Of a DNA stretch of 14,437 nucleotides, positions 6,017 to 13,499 are shown piece by piece. Under the pieces are notes generated by a model. The model did no database searches. It was given only the letters and a program-made list of their open reading frames with translations, and was not told where the DNA came from. Every line of letters begins with the position of its first letter. Position 1 is the stretch's first letter. The DNA lies in contig QWRL01000037.1 in the NCBI GenBank assembly GCA_003670425.1, positions 1 through 14,437 of the forward strand, in the 5' to 3' direction. This DNA comes from Chloroflexota bacterium (GTDB taxonomy: Bacteria > Chloroflexota > Anaerolineae > Anaerolineales > UBA11657). The position numbers and the translations under genes were made by a program.

Positions 6017-7804
6017 CTACTTTCTTACAATGTAATCGCCAATGTAGAGCGTGTCCAAACCGCTTCGGGCAAATGTACTGAGCGCATTTTCCGGCGTGTT
6101 GACAATCGGCTCGCCCCGCAGATTGAACGAGGTGTTCATCACCACCGGCACGCCGGTCTCATTCGCAAATAACTCAATCATGCGATGGTAAAGCGGATTC
6201 CACTCGCGCCGCACAGTTTGCAGCCGGCCTGTGCCCATATGGCTCACAGCCGGCACCAACACGCGCTTGTCCGCTTTCGTATTGTAGACCATGAGCATAT
6301 AGCGCAGCGGATAGTGCTGCTCCGGCGCAGCGCACCCCTCAAAGTACTCAGCCGCGCGCTCCTCAAGAATTGCCGGCGCAAACGGCCGGAAAGGCTCGCG
6401 GAACTTGATTTTTGTGTTCACCACTTCCTTCATCTCCTCGCGCCGCGGATCCGCAACTATCGACCGGTTGCCAAGTGCCCGCGGACCCCACTCGAACCGC
6501 CCCTGGGAAATACCCATTACCCGGCCGGCCAGCAGGTCGTCCACCATGTGCCGCGCCATGCGCTCCTGGTCCGGTGCCTGCGTGTACGCCACACCCGCCT
6601 TGTCAAGCGCTGCGCGAACTTCATCAGCGCTATAGCCGCGGCCCCAGTACGCATGCTCCTGCACCCACTTGCGCGGCTGGCCAAGCAGCACGTGGTGCGC
6701 GTACAGCGCTGCACCCAGCGCGCCACCCGAGTCGCCCGCTGCAGGCTGAATAAAAACTTGCTCAAATGGAAGCTCGCGCAGCAGCCGCCCATTGGCAACA
6801 CTGTTCAGCGCTACGCCACCCGCGACACACAAATGCTTGAGGCCCGTGCGCTCGTGCAGATGGCGGCCCATCTTCAAAAGAGTCTCCTCCGTAACCGATT
6901 GAATGCTGGCAGCAATGTCCGCATAACTCTGGTTTACCTCCGCCTGCGCCGCATCCCATTGCGGATGGTCCGCCCGCGGATGGGTGGTGCGCGTATAAAA
7001 ATCGTCGTTGCGCTTGCGTGTGCCGCCAAACAACTCTGCAAAGCGCTGGTTATAGGTGCGCGAGGTGGAGTGATGAAAACAGAAGTAATCCATATTCATC
7101 TCAAAGCTGCCGTCACCCGCCACGGTAAACACCTTGTGCACATCGTCGACGCGCGTCGGCCGCCCGTAGGGCGCCATGCCCATGACCTTGTATTCACCTT
7201 CATTCACCTCAAACCCAAGCAGTGCCGTGAACGCAGAGTACAGCAACCCCAGAGAGTGCGGGAATTTGATCTCGCTAAACAGGTCAATGGAGTTGCGGCC
7301 AGTGCCGTCCCAGTCGGCGGTTGCCTTCCCCAGCGTGGTTGTGGTCCACTCACCCACGCCGTCCACCGTGAGCACCGCAGCTTCACGAAACGGCGATGCA
7401 AAGAATGCGCTCGCCGCATGCGACAGATGGTGTTCCACAAACAACAGCCGCTCCGCACTGATCGAAAACTTTTCCAGCAGCTGCCCCTTGATCCACAACT
7501 TCTCGTTGAACCACGCCAGCATGGCCTCACGGAACACACCGGCCGATTTCGGAAATGTGCCCAGCGCAGTGGTCAGAATGCGCTCAAACTTCAGCAGCGG
7601 CTTCTCATAGAACACCACATAATCCAGATCGCGCTCCGCAATGCCCGCTTGCGCTAGACAAAACCGAACTGCATGCTGCGGAAATCCAGCATCATGCTTC
7701 TTGCGAGAGAAGCGCTCCTCCTCAGCCGCCGCAACCAGCACGCCGTCCTGCAACAGTGCAGCGGCACTGTCGTGATAGAAGCATGAGATGCCCAGAATAT
7801 TCAT
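6017..7804 (-). CDS. Carbamoyltransferase (NodU/CmcH/TobZ family)
   Basis: A 595-residue O-carbamoyltransferase. The family makes carbamoyl-AMP from carbamoyl phosphate and ATP in the C-terminal YrdC-like domain, then passes the carbamoyl group to a hydroxyl, usually of a sugar, in the N-terminal Kae1-like domain. Visible marks are the opening ILGISCFYHDSAAAL (3-17), EEERFSRKKHD (28-38), the metal-binding HHLSH (125-129), the VDGVGEW block (147-153), EGEYKVMGMAPYG (202-214), AGGVALNS (328-335), GRFEWGPRALGNRSI (435-449) and MNTSFNLRGEPIV (556-568). All key motifs are intact. Its ATG directly follows the stop of the SxtJ-like gene (TAG then ATG), which implies coupled translation, and DUF5989 follows 11 bases downstream. 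The likely substrate is a sugar hydroxyl of the glycan made by this locus. Confidence 0.95.
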   Translation of the reverse strand: MNILGISCFYHDSAAALLQDGVLVAAAEEERFSRKKHDAGFPQHAVRFCLAQAGIAERDLDYVVFYEKPLLKFERILTTALGTFPKSAGVFREAMLAWFNEKLWIKGQLLEKFSISAERLLFVEHHLSHAASAFFASPFREAAVLTVDGVGEWTTTTLGKATADWDGTGRNSIDLFSEIKFPHSLGLLYSAFTALLGFEVNEGEYKVMGMAPYGRPTRVDDVHKVFTVAGDGSFEMNMDYFCFHHSTSRTYNQRFAELFGGTRKRNDDFYTRTTHPRADHPQWDAAQAEVNQSYADIAASIQSVTEETLLKMGRHLHERTGLKHLCVAGGVALNSVANGRLLRELPFEQVFIQPAAGDSGGALGAALYAHHVLLGQPRKWVQEHAYWGRGYSADEVRAALDKAGVAYTQAPDQERMARHMVDDLLAGRVMGISQGRFEWGPRALGNRSIVADPRREEMKEVVNTKIKFREPFRPFAPAILEERAAEYFEGCAAPEQHYPLRYMLMVYNTKADKRVLVPAVSHMGTGRLQTVRREWNPLYHRMIELFANETGVPVVMNTSFNLRGEPIVNTPENALSTFARSGLDTLYIGDYIVRK

Positions 7805-8041
7805 CTAGAATTGCTTCTGCGCATCTGAAACTTTTGCTTCGCGCGCAGGGCGCGGCTGCCAGTAGCTGGCTTTTGCCGAAGCGCGTGTGCCAAGCAAATT
7901 ACCAGACAAACGCGCCGCCACACCAAACGGCAGAAAGATTGTGAAGTAAAAAATAGACAGCCCAACTCGCGCCACAAAGTCGCCAATTGCTTGACCGAAA
8001 GCCTTCCAGAGCAGCCAAGCCCGCTTTAGTTTTTCTGGCAT
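7805..8041 (-). CDS. Short SxtJ-like membrane protein
   Basis: A 78-residue protein with a basic N-terminal helix (LKRAWLLWKAFGQAIG, 5-20), one membrane span (about 25-43), a PFGVAARLSG turn (38-47), SYW (59-61) and an Arg/Lys-rich tail ending in QF. This order (helix, span, P-x-G-x-x-x-RL, SYW, tail) is what I recall for the C-terminal part of SxtJ, the roughly 130-residue membrane protein next to SxtI carbamoyltransferase. Here the N-terminal hairpin of SxtJ is absent. It lies 1 base after the heparinase stop and abuts the carbamoyltransferase start. The function is unknown, and I infer a partner of the carbamoyltransferase. The family call is from pattern memory; the existence of the gene is well supported by its tight packing. 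Confidence 0.75.
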   Translation of the reverse strand: MPEKLKRAWLLWKAFGQAIGDFVARVGLSIFYFTIFLPFGVAARLSGNLLGTRASAKASYWQPRPAREAKVSDAQKQF

Positions 8042-8042
8042 T

Positions 8043-10196
8043 TCAAACGCTTGAATTAGATGTCAGCGGGCGGGAAACTGTAGACCACGTATGAGCCGCA
8101 ACATTCTTGCACAGCAGCTCGTAGTCTTGAAATTCATTATAAACGCAAGCGACAACTGAGAACGCTTGGCCAGTGACAGCATAACGGACAACGGGTGCCG
8201 CCAAAAGACTGCCGTAGCGAAAACCCGTAGAGCCCATTTCCAAAGTTGCAACGGGCTGGACATTGATGATATTGCAGGGAATCAAAGCCAGGTTTTGACC
8301 AGACTCACACACAGTTCGGGCAACACCGCCATCCACTATTACCGGCAAGCTGGCAAAATGGAAGAACACTTCACCATTGGCAGCGTCGTTGCCCGCGCCA
8401 CCGCTCCATTCGTCCGCAATCCACCACCCGCTAAATTCTGGCAGCCACTCACTGCGCCGCGTGTGCAAGCCAACCACCCGCGCACCTACTCGCGATATTC
8501 GCGCTGCCTGAAACACCCGCGTCTCACCCTCCGCAAGTAACTCCTGCACAACCAGCGTAGTATCGTTTTCCATCCGGAATAAATCCGCTGCAGGCACGCG
8601 GTTGATTTCGCGGCCACTGATGCAAACCGTATTGTGCATGCCAGTGGCGCGAAACTCATTGCGCGCAGCAAAATTGCCCGTGTATACAAAACTTCCGGGG
8701 TCCACCAAAAACGAACGCAAGCCCGCGCACAGTTCAAAGCTCAGCGCATCGTTGTGGGCGTGAAAGCCCCAACCCTGCGCTCCATTTCCGCTGGCATTTA
8801 TTGCCAGGTACTGGCCACCCGCCCGCAATACATACCAGCCAGCATCTGGCAGAGCACGCAGCCGCTCTGTATTTGCGGCGGCGCTGTCTGGTGAAACGGC
8901 ACTAATCTTCACAATGTCACTGCCGTGTACCCAGATAGCAGTTTCCAATCGCGCTGGCCCTTCGCCAACGTGCAGCCAGCCCGACTGCGAAAACAACGCG
9001 GCAGCAAGTGCCAACACACCGCGAGCGTCCTGGCCAGTTCGCAAAGCAGGTGTGTCCGATTCAAGCGCCAGCCAGCGGCCCGAGTCACAATCGCCAAAGA
9101 GCGGCAGCTCCCCATCCGGCCGCACAAGCCCAGCTACAGCATCAGCCATCAACGGCAGCAAGTGCGTAAGCTGCGGACCCGCTGGCACGGTGTTCAAGCG
9201 CATGAATGCAGCTGTATGCAGCAACATCTCCGTGACCAGCAAGTGGTAAGCCGTGGAAGCTTCATAGCTTGCGCCATCCGGGTAAACCTGCAACGGCAGC
9301 TCACGCTCCATAAGTTGAAGCGCCAACGGCAGCCAGCGCACCTCTTCACCCGCACGCGGCGCACAGTAAATACCAAGCCAAATCAATCCGCACAGGTCCG
9401 CAAGGTAATGATTGGAGCCCGGCCAACCCGCCTCCAGGTGCGCGTAAATGTAGCGACCATGCTCAACCATCGAGCGCAGAAAGTCGACCACAAACACACT
9501 ATCTGCCGCAGCGCTATCCCGCACAAGCTCAAATGCCCAGATTAGATTTGCAGCGCGGATCGAAACTTCCATTGCGTTGGCCCAGTTAGGGCCAAACTCC
9601 GGCGGATTGTCAGCCCACCAGTCACGCAGCTGCTGTACAAATTCATGCGCAAAGTGCTCAGCACCGCTGAGCGCATAGCATTGGCCAAGCGTAACTGCGT
9701 GGTGGAAGCGGCTCAGCTCCCACGGCACCTTGATATCAAAGCCTGCTTGGGCATCTACTATCTTCAAGCGCGTGAAGTGCACGCACGGCCACTCATGGCC
9801 GGACTTGATATCGCGCCGCCACGGCAATTGCGCACCACACTGCACCGGCCCGGATCCTAGTACATCTATGCGGTGCGCCAACAATTCCCCGCCACGCACA
9901 AGCAGCCGTTCTCGCGCACCGGAACACGCTTCTACCAACACGCCAGCCCGCACTGCAGCCGGGCGGTCAAAAAAGAAGCGCACACCACGCTGCTCGAAAT
10001 GCGCCGCCAGCTCGTTCACATGTGCCACTCCAAACACCTGTGCCAAGTCAGTATCCGTAATGCGGGACGGCGTCTCCGTAGCACTCCAGCGCCATTGCAG
10101 CTGGCGCAGCCGCTGGCGCAACACGCGCGGATATGCGTGCAGCGGCACAGCACGCAACCGGCCCCAAAAGTGGCGCCAAGTTTGCGCAGAAATCAC
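8043..10196 (-). CDS. Heparinase II/III-like (alginate lyase family) protein
   Basis: A 717-residue protein with the two-part fold of heparinase II/III-like polysaccharide lyases. The alpha/alpha toroid (about 150-400) shows DIKVPWELSRFHH (154-166), GPNWANAMEVSIRAANLIW (202-220), SNHYLADLCG (261-270), PDGASYEASTAYH (306-318) and LFGDCDSGR (366-374). The C-terminal beta-sandwich has GWGFHAHNDALSFEL (475-489) and VDPGSFVYTG (498-507). The family cleaves uronic-acid-containing glycans by beta-elimination; N262, Y311 and H479 are plausible active-site residues. No signal peptide is visible: the N-terminus is basic and amphipathic (YPRVLRQRLRQLQWRW, 22-37), as is usual for versions inside polysaccharide loci. 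It starts at a GTG that overlaps the GT4 stop (GTGA), with AGGTGG 6 bases upstream. Confidence 0.9.
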   Translation of the reverse strand: MISAQTWRHFWGRLRAVPLHAYPRVLRQRLRQLQWRWSATETPSRITDTDLAQVFGVAHVNELAAHFEQRGVRFFFDRPAAVRAGVLVEACSGARERLLVRGGELLAHRIDVLGSGPVQCGAQLPWRRDIKSGHEWPCVHFTRLKIVDAQAGFDIKVPWELSRFHHAVTLGQCYALSGAEHFAHEFVQQLRDWWADNPPEFGPNWANAMEVSIRAANLIWAFELVRDSAAADSVFVVDFLRSMVEHGRYIYAHLEAGWPGSNHYLADLCGLIWLGIYCAPRAGEEVRWLPLALQLMERELPLQVYPDGASYEASTAYHLLVTEMLLHTAAFMRLNTVPAGPQLTHLLPLMADAVAGLVRPDGELPLFGDCDSGRWLALESDTPALRTGQDARGVLALAAALFSQSGWLHVGEGPARLETAIWVHGSDIVKISAVSPDSAAANTERLRALPDAGWYVLRAGGQYLAINASGNGAQGWGFHAHNDALSFELCAGLRSFLVDPGSFVYTGNFAARNEFRATGMHNTVCISGREINRVPAADLFRMENDTTLVVQELLAEGETRVFQAARISRVGARVVGLHTRRSEWLPEFSGWWIADEWSGGAGNDAANGEVFFHFASLPVIVDGGVARTVCESGQNLALIPCNIINVQPVATLEMGSTGFRYGSLLAAPVVRYAVTGQAFSVVACVYNEFQDYELLCKNVAAHTWSTVSRPLTSNSSV

Positions 10197-11416
10197 GCTG
10201 TTCCACCTTCCAATATTTCGGCGTATAGCGCAAAGGTCCGCAGCGCGTTTTTCTGTGCATCAAACAATTGCTGCGCACGCTCAAAGGCGGCAGCACCCAT
10301 GCGCATGGCAGCCTGCGGATCTTCCAGCACAGCGGCAATCGCGCTTGCCAACGCCTCCGGATCATTTGGTGGCACCAGCAGTCCGGTGGAACCGTGCACT
10401 ACGAGCTCTCGCGGGCCGCCCAAGTCAGATGCAACAACCGGCTTTGCCATCGCCGCAGCCTCAATCAGCGGCCGCGCAAAGTGCGGTACAACCGCCGGAA
10501 AGACAACCACATCACAGGCCGCCAGCAGCTGCGGCACGTCGCTGCGCACTCCAACAAAGCGGATGCCGCGCTGGGCAATGCCAGCCGCAGCGGCGGCCAT
10601 TACGCTGCGTGCATAGCTGTCTGCGCCCGTAATGCGCTTTAGCAAAGCACTCAGCCAATCGGCCGCACCCACCTCTGGTTTCGCGCCAGCAATTACAAGA
10701 ATTGAATTGGGCACGCGCTGCCGCAATCTAGCGTACGCCAGAACAAATGGAAGTGTGCCTTTGGCACGCGAACATCCGCCCAGCATCAGCACCACATGCT
10801 GCGCACTTGTTAGTTGCAAGTGCGCCCGCGCGGCCGCTGGATTTATCTCGCGCGAAAATTCTGCAAAGTTCACAAAATTATGAATCACGGTTGGAACAAC
10901 GCCCGTCCCAAGCTGTGCAGCGTCATACTGGGAGATGGCAACAACGCGCGTGGCACACCTCTGCAGCACCCGGCGCAGCCACGCGCGCCGCATTCCAAAA
11001 TAGCCGTGCGCCAGCGGCTCGCGAATATGCCACACCACCGGCAGCTTTGCACGGCGCGCTGCGATTGCAAACGCAGCCAGAGTCGAGCTGTTCAAGTGCA
11101 CGAGATCCGGCTGCAAGCGCCGCAGCCACCCGGCAGCGCGCCACACCGATGGCCAAAACCGCAGCAGCTTTCCCGGCAGTTGCCAGAGCAGGCCGGCCCC
11201 GTACCAAACCAGCTCAGTATGGCTAAAGTCCGCAATTTCAGGCACAATGTGAACTGTGAAGCCGGCGGCCCGGTAGCGCACCGGCATCGGACCCTCCGCC
11301 AGGCAAAGCACAATGGGATCATATTGGCTGCGATCCAACTGCTGCAGCAAGTACAGCAGACTCAATGGTGCACCGCCAACAGTGCCTCCGTGATGCACAT
11401 ACAGGATGCGCTTCAT
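10193..11416 (-). CDS. Family 4 glycosyltransferase
   Basis: A 407-residue GT-B enzyme that should add a sugar to the lipid-linked glycan in the cytoplasm. The N-terminal domain has RILYVHHGGTVGGAPLSL (3-20), with the Gly-rich acceptor loop, LVHLNSS (105-111) and HIREPL (130-135). The C-terminal domain has VIHNFVN (177-183), LGGCSRAKG (212-220) with the basic K219, and ARPLIEAAAMAKPVVASD (314-331). The E-x7-E motif is atypical: E319 is present, but position 311 is Pro (PHFARPLIE), a variant I recall from other polysaccharide-locus GT4s. I chose the ATG at 11416 because the first beta strand starts there. A TTG at 11494 with AAGG 8 bases before it would add 26 residues without family resemblance. 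It overlaps the heparinase start by 4 bases. Confidence 0.88.
   Translation of the reverse strand: MKRILYVHHGGTVGGAPLSLLYLLQQLDRSQYDPIVLCLAEGPMPVRYRAAGFTVHIVPEIADFSHTELVWYGAGLLWQLPGKLLRFWPSVWRAAGWLRRLQPDLVHLNSSTLAAFAIAARRAKLPVVWHIREPLAHGYFGMRRAWLRRVLQRCATRVVAISQYDAAQLGTGVVPTVIHNFVNFAEFSREINPAAARAHLQLTSAQHVVLMLGGCSRAKGTLPFVLAYARLRQRVPNSILVIAGAKPEVGAADWLSALLKRITGADSYARSVMAAAAAGIAQRGIRFVGVRSDVPQLLAACDVVVFPAVVPHFARPLIEAAAMAKPVVASDLGGPRELVVHGSTGLLVPPNDPEALASAIAAVLEDPQAAMRMGAAAFERAQQLFDAQKNALRTFALYAEILEGGTA
10203..10208 (-). promoter_or_regulatory. Ribosome binding site for the heparinase-like gene
   Basis: AGGTGG on the minus strand lies 6 bases before the GTG at 10196, inside the last codons of the GT4 gene. 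It supports the GTG start that overlaps the GT4 stop codon. Confidence 0.55.
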
Positions 11417-11540
11417 GCCCGCCAGACGCCGATACCGCGGAGCAGCGCCAGAGTGCTGCGACAGCCCCAACCACGGGTACAGCCTGCGCTGCAATAATTA
11501 ACCTTGGGCTGCAAGCAAGTCGTGGTTAGCCGCAATGTTT

Positions 11541-13421
11541 TCAATCCAGATTCTCCCGCTGCCACAGCTCTAAGATCACCAGCGCCCATACGCGCATGTA
11601 GGCACCCCGGCCAGCCACAAAGTCTGCGTGCAGCTGCTGCACGCGTTGTACGTTGAACAAGCCGCGCCGTAGCACCGTTGCCGGCGCCAGGGTATCTTCC
11701 AGCACGCCCCGCAGTTCATTGCGCAACCACGTGGCCAGCGGAATCTCAAACCCCTGCTTGCGCCGCCGCAGCACCGTGCGCGGCAGCACATCCGCCAGCG
11801 CATCCGCAAAGATGGCCTTAGGTTGCCCGCCGCGCAGTTTCCATTCCGCAGGCAAACCCACCGCAAACTCCACCAGCTTGTGATCGATCCATGGCACGCG
11901 CACCTCAAGCGAATGCGCCATGCTCATCGCATCTGTGTCGCGCAATAGCATGTGCGCCATGTACCCCTTCAACTCCAGGCGTGTTACTTTGGCCACTACA
12001 TCTGCATCATTGGCGTCAAGATATGCCGTAAGCGCGTCAGCACTGCCGGCAACATTGCGTGAATGGCGCAGCTTGTCCGCGTACAACCGCAGCTTGCCAT
12101 CTTCGTCATATAAAGTGCGCGTGCGCAGATAGCGCGAGAGGAAGTCGCCGGACAGCCATGCCGGCACCTCGGCAATTGCCGGCCGGCCGGCAGCTGCCGC
12201 ACCAAGCCGGCTGCCGCTGCGCGCCACAGCTTGCAGCCACTGCGGCGTCTGCTGCCACCAGCGCGCCCACGGCTCGGCTTGCTGCAGATAGCGAAATTGA
12301 TGGTAGCCCGCGAACAACTCATCGGCACCCAGCCCGGAAAGTGCAACCTTCACATGCTGCGCCGCAGCTTGCGATACCAGAAATGTGTTCAGCCCATCGC
12401 CCGTGGGCTGATCCATGGCGCGCACAAACTGCGCAAGTTGCGCAGCCACCTGCACTCCATCCACCAACACTTCAGTATGATCCGTGTCACAGTGCGCGGC
12501 CACAAGGCGTGCGTAACTGCGCTCGTCAATGCTGCGGCCCTCGGCTTGAAAGCCAACCGAAAAAGTCTTGAGCCGCGCGCCGCTGATGCGCGTCATCAGC
12601 GCAACCACTGCCGAAGAATCCATGCCGCCCGAAAGAAACGCGCCCACCGGCACATCTGCAATCATGCGCAGGCGAATAGTTTCCTCCAACAACCGGCGCA
12701 GCTCGCGGCGCGCCTCTTCATATTCCATGCGCTGGCTGGGCACCGCAGAGGCTGGCACGTCCCAGTATTTTTGCATGGTCACGCGGCCTGCCTGCCAAGT
12801 GAGCGAGTGGCCAGGCAGCAAGGCCTGCACACCAGCCAGCATTGTGTGCGGCGGCGGCACTGAATAGAAGGTGAGATAGTGATGCAGTGCCTGCAGGTCT
12901 AGCTCGCGCGATGCAAGCCCGCCCGCCAGCAGTCCCTTCAGCTCGGAGGCAACTGCCAGCCCGCGCGGGCTCTCAGTCCAATACAGCGGCTTGATGCCCA
13001 AGCGGTCGCGTGCCGCAAACAACTGCTGCTTGTCCATTTCCCAAATTGCAAACGCAAACATGCCGCGCAGGCGCTGCACACATTGCGCGCCCCAGCAGCG
13101 GTACGCGGCCAGCACCACTTCGGTATCGCTGTGCGACTGAAACCTTTCGCCAAGGCCTTCAAGCTCTTCCCGCAGCTCGCGAAAGTTGTAGACCTCGCCG
13201 TTGTACACAATCACCATCCGGCCATCGGCAGACAACATGGGCATGTGCCCGCCGGGTGAAAGATCAATGATGGACAGGCGTGTGCTGGCCATCGTAACAG
13301 CGGTGCCGCTGGCACTGGTCCACACGCCGCTGTCATCCGGCCCGCGGTGATGCAGGCAATCGGCAACCCGCCGGCCCAGCGCTGCATCGGCCGCGCCAAC
13401 TAGTGCAAAAAGTCCGCACAT
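11541..13421 (-). CDS. asnB: Asparagine synthase (glutamine-hydrolysing) family amidotransferase
   Basis: A 626-residue AsnB-type enzyme. The N-terminal glutaminase domain starts with the nucleophile Cys2 (MCGLFALVG) and has HRGPDDSG (25-32), RLSIIDLS (48-55), YNGEVYN (73-79) and SHSDTEV (96-102). The synthetase domain has the ATP-pyrophosphatase loop SGGMDSS (264-270), FSVGF (287-291) and SGLGADELFAGY (362-373). All catalytic signatures are intact. Classic AsnB makes asparagine from aspartate, ATP and glutamine. In polysaccharide loci, relatives are thought to amidate a sugar acid or other carboxylate instead, which fits this setting better than amino-acid supply. The ATG at 13421 is fixed by Cys2. 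There is no clear Shine-Dalgarno sequence, and the leader carries two inverted repeats. It is followed by the GT4 after 124 bases. The symbol names the family, not a proven role. Confidence 0.93.
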   Translation of the reverse strand: MCGLFALVGAADAALGRRVADCLHHRGPDDSGVWTSASGTAVTMASTRLSIIDLSPGGHMPMLSADGRMVIVYNGEVYNFRELREELEGLGERFQSHSDTEVVLAAYRCWGAQCVQRLRGMFAFAIWEMDKQQLFAARDRLGIKPLYWTESPRGLAVASELKGLLAGGLASRELDLQALHHYLTFYSVPPPHTMLAGVQALLPGHSLTWQAGRVTMQKYWDVPASAVPSQRMEYEEARRELRRLLEETIRLRMIADVPVGAFLSGGMDSSAVVALMTRISGARLKTFSVGFQAEGRSIDERSYARLVAAHCDTDHTEVLVDGVQVAAQLAQFVRAMDQPTGDGLNTFLVSQAAAQHVKVALSGLGADELFAGYHQFRYLQQAEPWARWWQQTPQWLQAVARSGSRLGAAAAGRPAIAEVPAWLSGDFLSRYLRTRTLYDEDGKLRLYADKLRHSRNVAGSADALTAYLDANDADVVAKVTRLELKGYMAHMLLRDTDAMSMAHSLEVRVPWIDHKLVEFAVGLPAEWKLRGGQPKAIFADALADVLPRTVLRRRKQGFEIPLATWLRNELRGVLEDTLAPATVLRRGLFNVQRVQQLHADFVAGRGAYMRVWALVILELWQRENLD

Positions 13422-13429
13422 CAGCAGTT

Positions 13430-13477
13430 CAGCATTTCGCCGAAATGTTGTTGGTACGCGCAGAATGCGATCGTACC
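13430..13477 (-). promoter_or_regulatory. Two consecutive inverted repeats in the asnB leader
   Basis: The 78-base gap between the SGNH stop and the asnB start contains two dyads. At 13430-13450 two 9-base arms (one G-T wobble) flank a 3-base loop. At 13453-13477 arms GGTACG/CGTACC continue inward as CGCA/TGCG around a GAA loop, with a 2-base bulge. In RNA both would fold as hairpins ending 8 bases before the ATG. Neither has a U-tract on the minus strand, so they are not standard terminators. An operator, attenuator or processing site is possible, as is chance. Confidence 0.4.
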
Positions 13478-13499
13478 CGGCACCATGCAGGCATTCGAA

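Noticed and set aside
6185..7657. Long open frame of 490 codons on the plus strand
   Set aside because: It lies wholly opposite the carbamoyltransferase, whose motifs are all intact. The plus-strand translation is Arg/His/Gln-rich without any recognisable domain, as expected of an antisense shadow in GC-rich DNA.
11417..11494. Upstream TTG start for the GT4
   Set aside because: An AAGG at fair spacing exists, but the extra 26 residues precede the natural first beta strand and resemble nothing. Kept only as an alternative.
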